Below the pieces are notes generated by a model. It was not told the origin of the DNA, did not search any database, and saw only the letters and a program-made list of their open reading frames with translations. Of a DNA stretch of 64,000 nt, positions 51,629 through 60,885 are shown in pieces; position 1 is the stretch's first letter; the number at the start of each line of letters is the position of its first letter. Source of the stretch: Kribbella solani (GTDB taxonomy: Bacteria > Actinomycetota > Actinomycetes > Propionibacteriales > Kribbellaceae); contig NZ_JACHNF010000001.1 of NCBI RefSeq assembly GCF_014205295.1, forward strand, positions 2,666,001 to 2,730,000. Direction: 5' to 3'. A program made the position numbers and the translations under genes.

Positions 51629-51799
51629 GTGCAATTCGCCCCTCTGGTTTGATCGAAAATTAACGAAGAGATCCAGGATCCGAACGCCCGTTTCGCCTGT
51701 GCTGCAACCGATCCGTCCGTCCTGGTCCTGACATGACTACCCGCAACGCTGGTTGACCGCAGCGTGGATTAGGGTCGCTTCAACTCTGAAAGAGGTGAC

Positions 51800-54061
51800 G
51801 TGACCACGATCGGCCAGCAGGTCAAAGGGTTCCGGCAGCGGTCCGGCCTGACTCAGGAGGAACTGGCCGAGAAGGCCGCGCTGTCCGTCCGGTCGCTCCG
51901 CGACCTCGAGTCCGGCCGAGTCACGAAACCGCGAACCCGGTCGATCCGGATGATCGCGGACGCGCTGGAGCTGACCGACGACGAGACCAGGCAGCTGCTC
52001 GCGCTGCTCGCCGACGGTACGCTCCCGGATCCCCCGGCCGCCTCACACCCGACGGCCGCGGCGCGCATCTCTCAGCTTCCGGCGGACGTCTCCAACTTCA
52101 CCGGCCGGTTCACCGCGCTACGCGAGCTGGACGAACTGCTGATCGAGTCCCCGGCTGCCCGGACCGCGGTGATCTCCGCGATCGGCGGAACCGGAAAGAC
52201 CGCCCTGGCCGTGCACTGGGCCCATGGCGTCGCGCCACGTTTCCCGGACGGCCAGCTGTACATCGACCTGCGCGGGTTCGATCCCGAGCAGGAACCGCTT
52301 GCTCCCGTGGATGCGCTCGGCACGCTGCTCAGCGGCCTGGGGGTGCCCCCGGCCGAGCAGCCGACGACCCTGGACGAGCGATCCGCACGCTTCCGGTCGC
52401 GGATCGCGGACCTCCGGCTGCTGGTGATCCTCGACAACGCGGCATCCGCTGCTCAGGTACGCCCGTTGCTGCCCGGTTCGGCGACGTGCCGGACGATCGT
52501 GACGAGCCGGGACCGGCTACCAGGTCTGATCGCCCGCGACGGCGCCGTACCGATCCAGCTCGAGGCGATGTCCGAGTCCGAAGCCGGCGAACTGCTGCGA
52601 GGAATGATCGGCAACACCCGCGTCGACGCGGATCGGCCGGCGACCGCCGACATCATCGCGCTCTGCGGACGGCTGCCGTTGGCAGTTCGCGTCGTCGGAG
52701 CCAACCTCGCACTCGTACCTCGGCAAACCTTGCGCACCGCCGCCGACGCGCTGGCCGCGACGGACCGGCTGGACAGTCTGTCGCTGCCCGGCGATCCCGG
52801 CGCTTCGGTGCTGCCCGCGTTCGAACTGTCCTACCGCCCCCTTCCGGACGAGCTGAAGGTGTTGTTCGGACGCCTGGGATTGTTGCCCGGTACGACGTTC
52901 GGCGTCGGGGTCGTCGCGTCGGCAATGTCGACCTCGGCCGACGTCGTCGTCCCGCAACTGCGGCACCTCGTCAGCCTCAACCTGGTGCAGCCGCTGAACG
53001 AAACGCGTTTCACCATGCACGATCTGGTGAAGTTGTTCGCCCGCAGGTGCGCCGACGGTGACGACGAGCCCGTACGTCGCGCGCTCGACTACTACCTGCA
53101 GTCCGCCGACGCGGCCAATCATCGCCTCATCCCAGCTCGGGTCAGAACCCCGGTCGATCCGCCGATGTCCGGGGTCGTCGTCGAGCAGTTCCGGACGCCG
53201 GAGTCGGCGATGGAGTGGTGCGGTGACGAACTCTCCAACATCGCCGATGCCGTGGACCTCGCCTTCAGAGCGGGCCACCACCGGCAGGCCGCTCAGTTGC
53301 CGACGGCGATGATCGACTATTTCCAGCGGTACAAGCATTACTCCACCTGGCTCGCCACCCACGATCGCGGCTTGCAGGCAGCCAGACTGCTCGACGACAA
53401 GGAGCGCGAAGGCATCCTCCTTCGCGATACGGCTCTCGTCTACCGGGATCTCCGGCAGTTCGACCGATGCCGCGAGCTCCTCGACGCCGCCGCATCGATC
53501 GCCCGCACCCATGGCCACCGGCTGCCGCTCGCGCGTGCGCTCAGCGCCCTGGGCGTCCTGGTGATGGAGCTCGGTGACAACGAGTCCGCGATCAGATACC
53601 TCGACGAGTGCGCGCGGATCGCCGCGGAGGACGGCGATCGGTACGCGGCGATGATCGCTACCCTGAACCTTGGCTACGCCGCGATGCGGTCCGGCCGCCT
53701 TGACGATGCCCGCACGGCGTTCGAACGCGCGATCGCGATGAGTAGCGAACTGTCCGCACCCATGGTCGAGGCCTCGAGTACCGGTGCGCTGGGCGAGATC
53801 TACCGGCTGAGCGGCGACCTGACGTCGGCGCTCGCGCACTTCCGCAAGTCCTTCGCCGTGGCCACGCGAATCAACGAGGCCAACGGTCAGCTCGCGGCCC
53901 AGGAGGCGGTGGCGCAGACCCTCGCCGCGCTCGGCCGGACCACCGAGGCGCGGGTGGCGTACCGGGCCGCGGCCGAACTCGCCGCCCAGCTCGGCGATCC
54001 GCGCGAGCGTGAGCTTCATGCCGCGCTGGAGGACTTGGACAAGGACGGCGCCGGCGAGTGA
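51800..54061 (+). CDS. XRE-HTH / NB-ARC / TPR regulator (STAND ATPase)
   Basis: 753 aa. N-terminal HTH (residues 1-75, FRQRSGLTQEELAEKAALSVRSLRDLE), NB-ARC ATPase (about 105-440) with Walker A GGTGKTALAVHW, Walker B LVILDNAA, sensor IVTSRDRLPGL and LCGRLPLAVRVVGANL, then tetratricopeptide-like repeats (about 530-750; LPLARALSALGVLVMELGD, AMIATLNLGYAAMRSGRLDDA). It resembles AfsR/SARP-like regulators without a SARP domain. Probably activates a nearby gene upon ligand sensing. Confidence 0.85.
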   Translation: MTTIGQQVKGFRQRSGLTQEELAEKAALSVRSLRDLESGRVTKPRTRSIRMIADALELTDDETRQLLALLADGTLPDPPAASHPTAAARISQLPADVSNFTGRFTALRELDELLIESPAARTAVISAIGGTGKTALAVHWAHGVAPRFPDGQLYIDLRGFDPEQEPLAPVDALGTLLSGLGVPPAEQPTTLDERSARFRSRIADLRLLVILDNAASAAQVRPLLPGSATCRTIVTSRDRLPGLIARDGAVPIQLEAMSESEAGELLRGMIGNTRVDADRPATADIIALCGRLPLAVRVVGANLALVPRQTLRTAADALAATDRLDSLSLPGDPGASVLPAFELSYRPLPDELKVLFGRLGLLPGTTFGVGVVASAMSTSADVVVPQLRHLVSLNLVQPLNETRFTMHDLVKLFARRCADGDDEPVRRALDYYLQSADAANHRLIPARVRTPVDPPMSGVVVEQFRTPESAMEWCGDELSNIADAVDLAFRAGHHRQAAQLPTAMIDYFQRYKHYSTWLATHDRGLQAARLLDDKEREGILLRDTALVYRDLRQFDRCRELLDAAASIARTHGHRLPLARALSALGVLVMELGDNESAIRYLDECARIAAEDGDRYAAMIATLNLGYAAMRSGRLDDARTAFERAIAMSSELSAPMVEASSTGALGEIYRLSGDLTSALAHFRKSFAVATRINEANGQLAAQEAVAQTLAALGRTTEARVAYRAAAELAAQLGDPRERELHAALEDLDKDGAGE

Positions 54062-54106
54062 CTGCCCGTCTGTCAGCCCCAGTCCCACGCCAGGGAGGGG
54101 CAGTCA
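54059..54106. terminator. Possible stem-loop after STAND gene
   Basis: TGACTGCCC (54059-54067, including the stop codon) is complementary to GGGCAGTCA (54098-54106): a 9-bp stem with a 30-nt loop, between the plus-strand regulator and the convergent 76-aa gene. No U-tract. Confidence 0.3.
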
Positions 54107-54221
54107 GGGTCAGTAGCGCCGGCCATCGTCGCCCTCTCTCGGAGTGGGAATCACTGTGCTCCGAAACTACTGACGGGAGTCGGCGGGTGACAGGCGGCTG
54201 ACCGGCAGTTCGGAGGCAGTC

Positions 54222-54452
54222 TCAGCCGGTTTGTTCCTTGGGATCGGTGGTTGGGTCCAGGCTGTTCACGGCGTGGACGAGGCGGAGCGGTGGGACCAGG
54301 CCCGAGTCGGCGAGGGCGTCCAGGGCCGCCTTCTCGTCGTCGTCGAGGTGCAGAGTGCCGGCCCGTTCGGCCGAGAACCCCAGCACCACCGAGACGACAC
54401 AGTCCTGACAGCCCGGACCCCTCATCACGCAAGCGTCGCAGTCGATCAGCAC
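54222..54452 (-). CDS. Small Cys-rich actinobacterial protein
   Basis: 76 aa from GTG 54452: starts MLIDCDACVMRGPGCQDCVVSV, with CxxC and CxxC separated by seven residues, suggesting a zinc or iron-sulphur site, then DDDEKAALDALADSGLVPPLRLV helix. The frame stays open to 54518 but GGAGG lies 5 nt before GTG 54452, which fixes the start. It is downstream of the NYN-protein gene on the same strand. Role unknown. Confidence 0.65.
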   Translation of the reverse strand: MLIDCDACVMRGPGCQDCVVSVVLGFSAERAGTLHLDDDEKAALDALADSGLVPPLRLVHAVNSLDPTTDPKEQTG

Positions 54453-54604
54453 AACATCCTCCAAGTGGGGAAGCACCCGGACTTGCATCCGGCTGAGAAG
54501 GACGCTAAAGACCCCCACCGACAGTTTTCGTCGACCGGGCTGCTGGACGCTGCTTCGGCCCAGGATCGGTTCAGGCTCGATTCAGGCTCGGGCGACGCGG
54601 GAGA

Positions 54605-55912
54605 TCAGGCCCTGGCGATGCGGGCGATCAGGCTGGTGGCCGAGAGCGCGCGGGCGCCGAGTTTGATGATGCTGTCGGCCACTCCCCGGTCCGTCGACAC
54701 GACCACGACCGGGCGGCCGGGAGGTTCGGCGCGGACCAGTTGCCGGATGACGTCGTCGGCAATCACACCGGCCGGGCTGAAGCGCACCCGTACGCCGCGT
54801 GGTGGGTTCAGCTGGACGGGACCGGACAGCTCCGCGCCGTCGAACACGACGGTGACTTCGATCCGGCGCTGAGCCACCAGCGCGCCCAGCGCCGTCACCA
54901 GCCGCTGACGCTGCGAGTGCAGAGGTGAGTTCGGCCAGGCGGTCTTGGTCACGTTGTAGCCGTCGATGATCAGGTGTACCTGCGGCAGCGCCAGCAACTC
55001 GTCGAACAAAGCCGGATCGTCCTCAGGCGCCGTACGCCCGACGGGAGCCGCGTCTGGCTCGGAGCCGGCCACCGTGTCGGCCGGACGGAGCTCTCCCCCG
55101 GGCGGCAGCGCCAGCTCACGGCGCAGTCCGCCCGCGGCTTCGAGCAGCGTGTCGAGCAACAGCCGCGTACGCGTGGAGGCAAGCTCCCGCTCCTGCCCCG
55201 CCGTCCGCCTCGCCGCGTGCTCGACTGCCTCCAGCTCGGTGATGCGGGCGCGGAGTCTGCGCAGCTCACGCTCCACTTCGGCGCGCGCGGCGTCGACCCG
55301 CTCGTCGGCGGTCTCGGCTTCCTTGGTGCGCTGCTCGACCTCGGAGTGCAGGCCGGTGATCCGTTGCCTCGCCTCGTTGAGTTTGCGCCGGAGCGTGACG
55401 TTCTCGGCCTTCAGCTCGTTGACCTGTTCACGAAGCCGTTCACGGACCTGACGGGTTTCGGTACGAGCCTGGTCGAGCTGGTCCGCGAGCCGGTTGACCG
55501 TGCCTTCGTCGGTGCGCGGATTCTCCACCGGGAGCTGCGCCGCCGCCGCGACATGCTGCTCCCAGTCGTCGGGCCGGAGCAGGTAGGCCAGCGCGGCGAC
55601 CTCGATCGGGTCGGCGGCCGGCACCGGCACCCCGTCCGCGACGGCATCGCCGAGCTCCGGGTGCTCGCGCCGTACCTCGAACGCCGTCAGCCGGCGGAAG
55701 TGCTCGTCGGTCTCCAGGATCGGGCCGAGCACCGAGGCGGACAGCTTCGCCCGTTTCGCCGGCGCGAAGCTCGCGAACCGGCGCAGCGGCGCCGGGATGT
55801 CAGTGGCCGGGAGCTGGCCGAGCGCATGCGCGGCAAGGGTCAGGACGCGTTGCCGGACCGGTTCAGGCAGAGTCGTAGCAGCGGAGCTCGCGGCGGTGCC
55901 GGCCTCAGTCAC
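54605..55912 (-). CDS. NYN-domain (YacP-like) putative ribonuclease
   Basis: 435 aa. N-terminal helical region (PEPVRQRVLTLAAHALGQLP, LRRFASFAPAKRAKLSAS), a long coiled-coil (about 150-285; VRERLREQVNELKAENVTL) and a C-terminal NYN PIN-like nuclease: HLIIDGYNVTKTAWP, VTVVFDGAELSG and VVVVSTDRGVADSI, with the Asp residues. Likely acts on RNA (ribosome-associated family). GTG 55912 taken as start; GTG 55990 is in frame but its N-terminal extension is not conserved-looking. Divergent from the DEDDh/GIY-YIG gene. Confidence 0.78.
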   Translation of the reverse strand: MTEAGTAASSAATTLPEPVRQRVLTLAAHALGQLPATDIPAPLRRFASFAPAKRAKLSASVLGPILETDEHFRRLTAFEVRREHPELGDAVADGVPVPAADPIEVAALAYLLRPDDWEQHVAAAAQLPVENPRTDEGTVNRLADQLDQARTETRQVRERLREQVNELKAENVTLRRKLNEARQRITGLHSEVEQRTKEAETADERVDAARAEVERELRRLRARITELEAVEHAARRTAGQERELASTRTRLLLDTLLEAAGGLRRELALPPGGELRPADTVAGSEPDAAPVGRTAPEDDPALFDELLALPQVHLIIDGYNVTKTAWPNSPLHSQRQRLVTALGALVAQRRIEVTVVFDGAELSGPVQLNPPRGVRVRFSPAGVIADDVIRQLVRAEPPGRPVVVVSTDRGVADSIIKLGARALSATSLIARIARA

Positions 55913-56095
55913 CGGTCCGCAGTCCGGCTGGGACGACGTGCTGGCAGCTGCTGCTGGGCCAGTGACGCAGACCACAGCGAACGGGCCCACGGCCCTGATT
56001 CACGGTGATCGCCTGTGTACGCATACCGAGAGCCTAGTCGACTCGCAGGCGTGTCACCTGCGGAATTGTCGGTGGCGGCTCCTAGCGTCGTGGCC

Positions 56096-57901
56096 ATGAC
56101 CAGCCCAGCGCGCGCGGCGGCCGGGGATTCGGCAGCGCCTTCGCCGTCGCCGATCCGCGGTGTCCAGCACAGCTTCGACGACCTGGGCACGCTGCTGCGG
56201 GACGTCACGTTCTGCGTCGTCGACCTGGAGACGACCGGCAATCCACCCGGCGAGGGCGGGATCACCGAGATCGGCGCGGTGAAGGTGCGGGCCGGTGAGG
56301 TGGTCGCCGAGTTCCAGACCCTGGTCAATCCGTCCGAGCCGATTCCGTCCTTCATCGCCGTCCTGACCGGGATCTCCGACCGGATGGTTGCCTCCTCGCC
56401 ACGGATCGAGTCGGTGCTGCCGGCGTTCCTCGAGTTCGCGCACGGGTGCGTGATGGTCGCGCACAACGCGCCGTTCGACATGGGCTTCCTGAAACACGAG
56501 AGCCTCGTCCACGGGTACGACTGGCCCGACTTCACGGTCGTCGACACCGCCCTGCTGGCCCGGCGCGTGATCACTCCGGACGAGGCGCCGAACTGCAAAC
56601 TCGGCACGCTGGCGAAGCTGTTCCGGACCACGACCACCCCCAACCACCGCGCGTTGTCCGACGCGCGCGCCACCGTCGACGTACTGCACGGACTGTTCGA
56701 GCGGGTCGGGTCGTTGGGCGTGCAAACGTTGGAGGACCTGCAGACGTACTCGTCCCGGGTCGCGCCGGCGGTCCGGGCCAAGCGGCATCTGGCCGAGTCG
56801 CTACCGCACGCGGCCGGCGTGTACCTGTTCGCCGACGATCGCGGCGAAGTGCTGTACATCGGCAAGTCGAAGGACCTGCGGACGCGCGTCCGGTCGTACT
56901 TCACCGCCTCCGAAACCAGGAACCGGATCGGCGAGATGGTCGGCATCGCCACCACGGTCCGCGGCATCGAGTGCGGTACGCCACTGGAGGCCGAGGTCCG
57001 CGAGCTGCGGCTGATCGCGGAACACAAACCGCGGTACAACCGGAAGTCGAAGTTCCCCGAGCGCCAGCACTGGCTGAAGGTCACGGTCGAACCGTTTCCG
57101 CGGTTGTCGCTGGTCAAACAGGTGCGCGACGACACGGCCGAGTACCTCGGTCCGTTCAGTTCACGGAAGACCGCCGAACGGGCGATGGCCGCGCTGCACG
57201 AGGCGTTCCCGATCCGGCAGTGCACCGCGCGGATGTCGCGTACGCCACGCCTGTCGCCGTGCGTGCTTGCCGAGATGGGTCGTTGCGTCGCGCCCTGTGA
57301 CGGACGGATCTCGATGGACTCGTACGGCGATTTCGTCACCGGTCTGCGAGCGGCGCTGACCGGCGATCCGACGCCCGTCGTCGAGGCGCTCGACCGGCGG
57401 ATCGACCTGCTGTCGGCGGACGAGCGGTTCGAGGACGCCGCCGTACACCGGGACCGGTTGAGCGCGTTCGTCCGGAGCTCGGCGCGGATGCAGCGGATGG
57501 CATCGGTGACCGCGTGCGCCGAAATCTGCGCGGCCCGGCGGACCGACGACGGCGGCTGGGAGCTGCACGTGATCCGCCGCGGCCGGCTGGCGGCGGCCGG
57601 GTTCAGCCCGCGCGGTACCGACCCACGCCCGCATCTGGAGATGCTCCGCGCGTCGGCCGAGACCGTACTGCCCGGGATCGGGCCGGTCGCCGCCGCGTCG
57701 CCCGAAGAGATCGAGCTCATCCTGCGCTGGCTCGAGCTGCCCGGCGTACGGCTGGTCGAGATGGACGGCACCTGGACCTGCCCGGTCGGCGGTGCTGGGC
57801 GGCACGTGAACCGGCTCGAGAACGCGCACACCGACGTACACCAGCACCCCGGCGAACGCCGCCGCCACCTCCGGCCGCTCGGACCGGCCCGGGCCGGGTG
57901 A
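56096..57901 (+). CDS. DEDDh exonuclease / GIY-YIG (UvrC-like) fusion
   Basis: 601 aa. N-terminal exonuclease (about 40-210): FCVVDLETTGNPPGEGGITEIG (ExoI motif), VAHNAPFDMGFL, HRALSDARATVDVL (DEDDh His/Asp). Then a GIY-YIG nuclease: AAGVYLFADDRGEVLYIGKSKDLRTRVRSYF and the UvrC-like continuation with a Cys-containing LSPCVLAEMGRCVAPCDG region. Counterpart of Rv2191 (Cho-like). DNA repair role inferred. ATG 56096 used; in-frame upstream codons from 56015 lack support. Confidence 0.87.
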   Translation: MTSPARAAAGDSAAPSPSPIRGVQHSFDDLGTLLRDVTFCVVDLETTGNPPGEGGITEIGAVKVRAGEVVAEFQTLVNPSEPIPSFIAVLTGISDRMVASSPRIESVLPAFLEFAHGCVMVAHNAPFDMGFLKHESLVHGYDWPDFTVVDTALLARRVITPDEAPNCKLGTLAKLFRTTTTPNHRALSDARATVDVLHGLFERVGSLGVQTLEDLQTYSSRVAPAVRAKRHLAESLPHAAGVYLFADDRGEVLYIGKSKDLRTRVRSYFTASETRNRIGEMVGIATTVRGIECGTPLEAEVRELRLIAEHKPRYNRKSKFPERQHWLKVTVEPFPRLSLVKQVRDDTAEYLGPFSSRKTAERAMAALHEAFPIRQCTARMSRTPRLSPCVLAEMGRCVAPCDGRISMDSYGDFVTGLRAALTGDPTPVVEALDRRIDLLSADERFEDAAVHRDRLSAFVRSSARMQRMASVTACAEICAARRTDDGGWELHVIRRGRLAAAGFSPRGTDPRPHLEMLRASAETVLPGIGPVAAASPEEIELILRWLELPGVRLVEMDGTWTCPVGGAGRHVNRLENAHTDVHQHPGERRRHLRPLGPARAG

Positions 57902-57978
57902 CCCGAGGCGCCGCCGTGAGTCCGATGCCGCACTATGCTTCAGCGGTCGAGGAGTACGAGTACCAAGGAGAGGACGGC

Positions 57979-58266
57979 ATGGTCACCGCGATCGTGTTCA
58001 TCAAGGCCGACGTCGCACGGATTCCCGAGGTTGCCGAGCAGGTGGCGGCGATCGACGGCGTCAGCGAGGTGTACTCCGTGACCGGCGGACTCGACCTGAT
58101 CGCGCTCGTCCGGGTGGCCCGGCACGACGACCTGGCCACCGTCATCCCCGAGCACGTCAACCGCGTACCCGGCGTGATCAGCACCGAGACCCACATCGCG
58201 TTCCGCGCGTACTCCAGCCACGACCTCGAAGCCGCCTTCAGCCTCGGCCAGGAGGACGGTGCCTGA
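57979..58266 (+). CDS. Lrp/AsnC ligand-binding domain protein
   Basis: 95 aa. Stand-alone RAM/AsnC domain, without a DNA-binding half: VTAIVFIKADVARIPEVAEQ, SEVYSVTGGLDLIALVRV, PGVISTETHIAF. Would bind amino acids as a small regulator. AAGGAGAGG 6 nt before ATG 57979 fixes the start. Follows the nuclease gene by 77 nt. Confidence 0.82.
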   Translation: MVTAIVFIKADVARIPEVAEQVAAIDGVSEVYSVTGGLDLIALVRVARHDDLATVIPEHVNRVPGVISTETHIAFRAYSSHDLEAAFSLGQEDGA

Positions 58267-58330
58267 GGACCGGCCGGCACCGATCCCACTGCCCCGAGTC
58301 CTGACACGACCTGACGTTACGGTGAACCCC

Positions 58331-58441
58331 ATGATCGACCGGGCCCACCTCCGCCCCGCCACGCCCCACGCGCGCGTGCGCGAGACCTGTGCCTGCGTGC
58401 TTGGTGCCTGTGCGGCGGCGGCGAAGCGGAGTCACGGATGA
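58331..58441 (+). CDS. Possible 36-aa leader ORF before DUF2510 gene
   Basis: ATG 58331 to TGA 58439-58441 gives 36 aa: begins MIDRAHLRPATPHARVRE and ends with TCACVLGACAAAAKRSHG. The TGA overlaps the ATG of the next gene (ATGA). A TACGGT box at 58318-58323 lies 7 nt before the ATG, so it could be a leaderless transcript start. The Cys/Ala cluster is like a leader peptide, but there is no second hairpin. It may simply be an upstream reading frame. Confidence 0.3.
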   Translation: MIDRAHLRPATPHARVRETCACVLGACAAAAKRSHG

Positions 58442-60885
58442 CGAACCCACCCGCCGGCTGGTACCCCGACCCCACCGGCCAGCCACACACCATCCGCTGG
58501 TGGAACGGCGAGAAGTGGACAAACAAGACGGACCACGAATCCGCCTTGACCAACCCCCCTGAAGCCAACCCCGGCTCGACATCACCCGCCGGGGTTTCAG
58601 CCGCCACCCCGTCCGCGCCCGCTGACTCCGCTTCGCCCTCGGCTCCGTCCGCCCCGGTTTCTCCAGACCTGCGGCCCGTCGACCCCAACTCCACCCCGAA
58701 CGAACAAGGGGGCTGGTGGCAACAACCCCCCTCCCCCGACCTCTGGGACACGGCAACCGACACCCCGCGCCTCCGCGCCGTCACCCCCGACGACGCAAGC
58801 CAATCCGCACCGGCTCCGCAACCCCCTGAAGCCACCGAACCCGCGCCCCCCACCGCCGCCGCCCGAGCCCAAGCAACCTGGGGCGCCCCAGAGCTGGCCC
58901 CCGCACCCCCAGAACACTGGACCCAACGCGAGCCCACCGAAGAGGACCTCGCGTACGAAGACCCCGACCCCATCACCCCAGAACCCGAGCCAACCCCCGC
59001 CCGAACCCTAAGACTCGCCCCCGCCCCCACCCAGCCAGAAACCGGTACTACCGCCGACAGCACCACCGACGCGACTACAGCAGCCGAAGCCGACAGCACC
59101 GACGTGACTGCAGCAACCAACAACGGTGCAGCCGTCGACCCGTCAGCCACTGGCAGTGCAACTGCCGCGGGTAGTACAACCGCCGGAAGCACAGCCGGCG
59201 CCAGTACGCCCACCGCCGACGCCAGCGCTGGTACGCCCAACGCTGATGACGTGGACGTGGACGGGGACGCGGATGGGTGGGCCAACGTCAGCTGGACTGA
59301 GGAGCCGCGGTTCGCGCCCGTGCCGCGGGAGGACGCGCAGCCGGAAGACGACGACCTGGAGCTGTCCGCGCAGCCGGACTGGGGCAGCCAGTCGGACGAC
59401 CAGCAGGACGACCAACCGCACGAGGACCTGGCAACCGACGAACCCGCCTGGGGCGTCGAGGCCCGCGACGACCACAATCCGCAAACGCCCGAGCAGGACC
59501 AGGGACCGCTGTGGACCATGCCGTCCCAGGACGACGCCACCCAGGAACAGCCCGTCTGGAACCCGCAGGCCTCCAACAACAACCAGCCACCCGAGCAGTA
59601 CCAGCTCTGGGGCGAGTCCCCACAACAGCCCGACAACCAGCAGCCGGACCAAGGCCAGGCATGGGGTACGGGCCAGCAGCCTGCACAGGAACAGCAGTGG
59701 GGCTACGAACAGCAACCCACTGACCAGAACCAGCCGTGGCCTGAGCAGGACCAAGCCCAGGGCTGGGGCGACCAACAGGACGGTCAGCAGAACGGCTGGG
59801 GTGTAAGCCAGCAGGCCGCACCCGACGCGGACCCGTGGGGTCAGCAGAACGGACAGCCAGTCGCAGAACAGACCTGGGGCGGCCAGAGCTGGCCGTTGCA
59901 GCAGTCCGACACACAGCAAACCAGCAACTCCTCGCAGCCGGCCCAGCACACCCCCCAGCAGTCATGGACCGCGGTCGAGGAGAACGGCCAGCAGGCTTGG
60001 GCCGGCAGTCAAGGGAATGGCGGTCAGGGGAATGCTCCTCAGCAGGCCTGGGGTGACGTACCGCAGCGTGCCTGGGGTGATGAAGACGAGAGCTGGGGCG
60101 GGCAGGCCGACCTCAGCTCCGGCGTGGGCAAGCGCGACAAGGACAAGAAGAAGCCCAAGGGACCAGGCGGCGGCGGTCCGCTGAGCGGGAAACTGCCGTT
60201 GGTGATTGCTGGTGGTCTCGCGCTGGTGATGCTCATCGCCGCCGCGATTTACCTCATCACGAGTGGTAACGACAAGACCGCCGACCCGACGCCGACTGGT
60301 ACGCCGACCCAGGCCTCACCCACGCCGACGAACCAGAGCAGCACCAAGCCAGGCCAGTCGAAGAACCCCAAGCTGCACGAGGGTGACGGCCGGATCTCGT
60401 CGGACGCGATCTCGTTCCCGCGCCGTACTCCGCCGTGGTCGGATCACAAACTGTTCGTCCGGCAGGTGCTCGACTCCAGCGGGCAGCGGATCGTGCTGCA
60501 GCGCGACGTGAACGGTACGGATGACTGGACCGCCGACATCTTCGTCGGCGCGCTCGGTACCGGCTCCGGCTTCAACGGCGACCCCAAGGCGACCGCTGCG
60601 GCGCTCGCGATCCAGCTGCGGACCAACATGTACGGGAACATCCCGGCGACGTACCAAACGGTCGCGAACGGCGCGGTGAAGAAGTCCGGCAAGTCCGGCT
60701 GGTTCTTCAAGCAGTCAGTGACCGCGACGTCGGCCGCGGTGACCGATCGGGTGCTTACGCTGACAGTTGCCGTGTTCGACCTCGGCGACGGCACGGCAGT
60801 CGCGTACGTCAGCGGCATCCCCACCAACCGACCTGATCTCCGCACCGCCGAGACCCAGGCCTACCAGGGAATCAACGTTGGCTGA
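58438..60885 (+). CDS. DUF2510 membrane protein with Trp/Gln-rich disordered region
   Basis: 815 aa. N-terminal DUF2510 (PAGWYPDPTGQPHTIRWWNGE). Residues about 40-560 are disordered and low-complexity: first acidic/Thr/Ala, then a Gln/Asn/Trp-rich part with dozens of WG and WGxQ repeats (WGESPQQ, WGTGQQP, WGYEQQP, WGDQQDG, WGGQSW). A basic stretch KRDKDKKKPKG and one membrane helix LPLVIAGGLALVMLIAAAIY (about 580-600) lead to a folded C-terminal domain outside (about 640-815; FPRRTPPWSDHKLFVRQVL). GTG/ATG: ATG 58438 overlaps the leader ORF stop. Pairs with the next gene. Confidence 0.75.
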   Translation: MTNPPAGWYPDPTGQPHTIRWWNGEKWTNKTDHESALTNPPEANPGSTSPAGVSAATPSAPADSASPSAPSAPVSPDLRPVDPNSTPNEQGGWWQQPPSPDLWDTATDTPRLRAVTPDDASQSAPAPQPPEATEPAPPTAAARAQATWGAPELAPAPPEHWTQREPTEEDLAYEDPDPITPEPEPTPARTLRLAPAPTQPETGTTADSTTDATTAAEADSTDVTAATNNGAAVDPSATGSATAAGSTTAGSTAGASTPTADASAGTPNADDVDVDGDADGWANVSWTEEPRFAPVPREDAQPEDDDLELSAQPDWGSQSDDQQDDQPHEDLATDEPAWGVEARDDHNPQTPEQDQGPLWTMPSQDDATQEQPVWNPQASNNNQPPEQYQLWGESPQQPDNQQPDQGQAWGTGQQPAQEQQWGYEQQPTDQNQPWPEQDQAQGWGDQQDGQQNGWGVSQQAAPDADPWGQQNGQPVAEQTWGGQSWPLQQSDTQQTSNSSQPAQHTPQQSWTAVEENGQQAWAGSQGNGGQGNAPQQAWGDVPQRAWGDEDESWGGQADLSSGVGKRDKDKKKPKGPGGGGPLSGKLPLVIAGGLALVMLIAAAIYLITSGNDKTADPTPTGTPTQASPTPTNQSSTKPGQSKNPKLHEGDGRISSDAISFPRRTPPWSDHKLFVRQVLDSSGQRIVLQRDVNGTDDWTADIFVGALGTGSGFNGDPKATAAALAIQLRTNMYGNIPATYQTVANGAVKKSGKSGWFFKQSVTATSAAVTDRVLTLTVAVFDLGDGTAVAYVSGIPTNRPDLRTAETQAYQGINVG

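Larger units (their letters stand above)
51455..51799. other. Divergent region with structured leader and GTCAC repeats
   Basis: 345 bp between the NlpC/P60 gene (minus) and the STAND regulator (plus). It holds three hairpins on the minus-strand leader (51507-51526, 51526-51542, 51565-51583) and the direct repeats GTAACAGTA/GTGACC/GTGACC at 51602-51628. The STAND gene has AGAGG 5 nt before GTG 51800. No small gene seen. Confidence 0.55.

Noticed and set aside
51476..51630. c-di-AMP (ydaO) riboswitch before the NlpC/P60 gene
   Set aside because: The known conserved sequence blocks could not be found by eye, so only a generic structured leader is reported.
55909..57933. A 674-codon minus-strand open frame opposite the exonuclease/GIY-YIG gene
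   Set aside because: Ser/Arg-rich shadow with no motif; the plus strand has complete family motifs.
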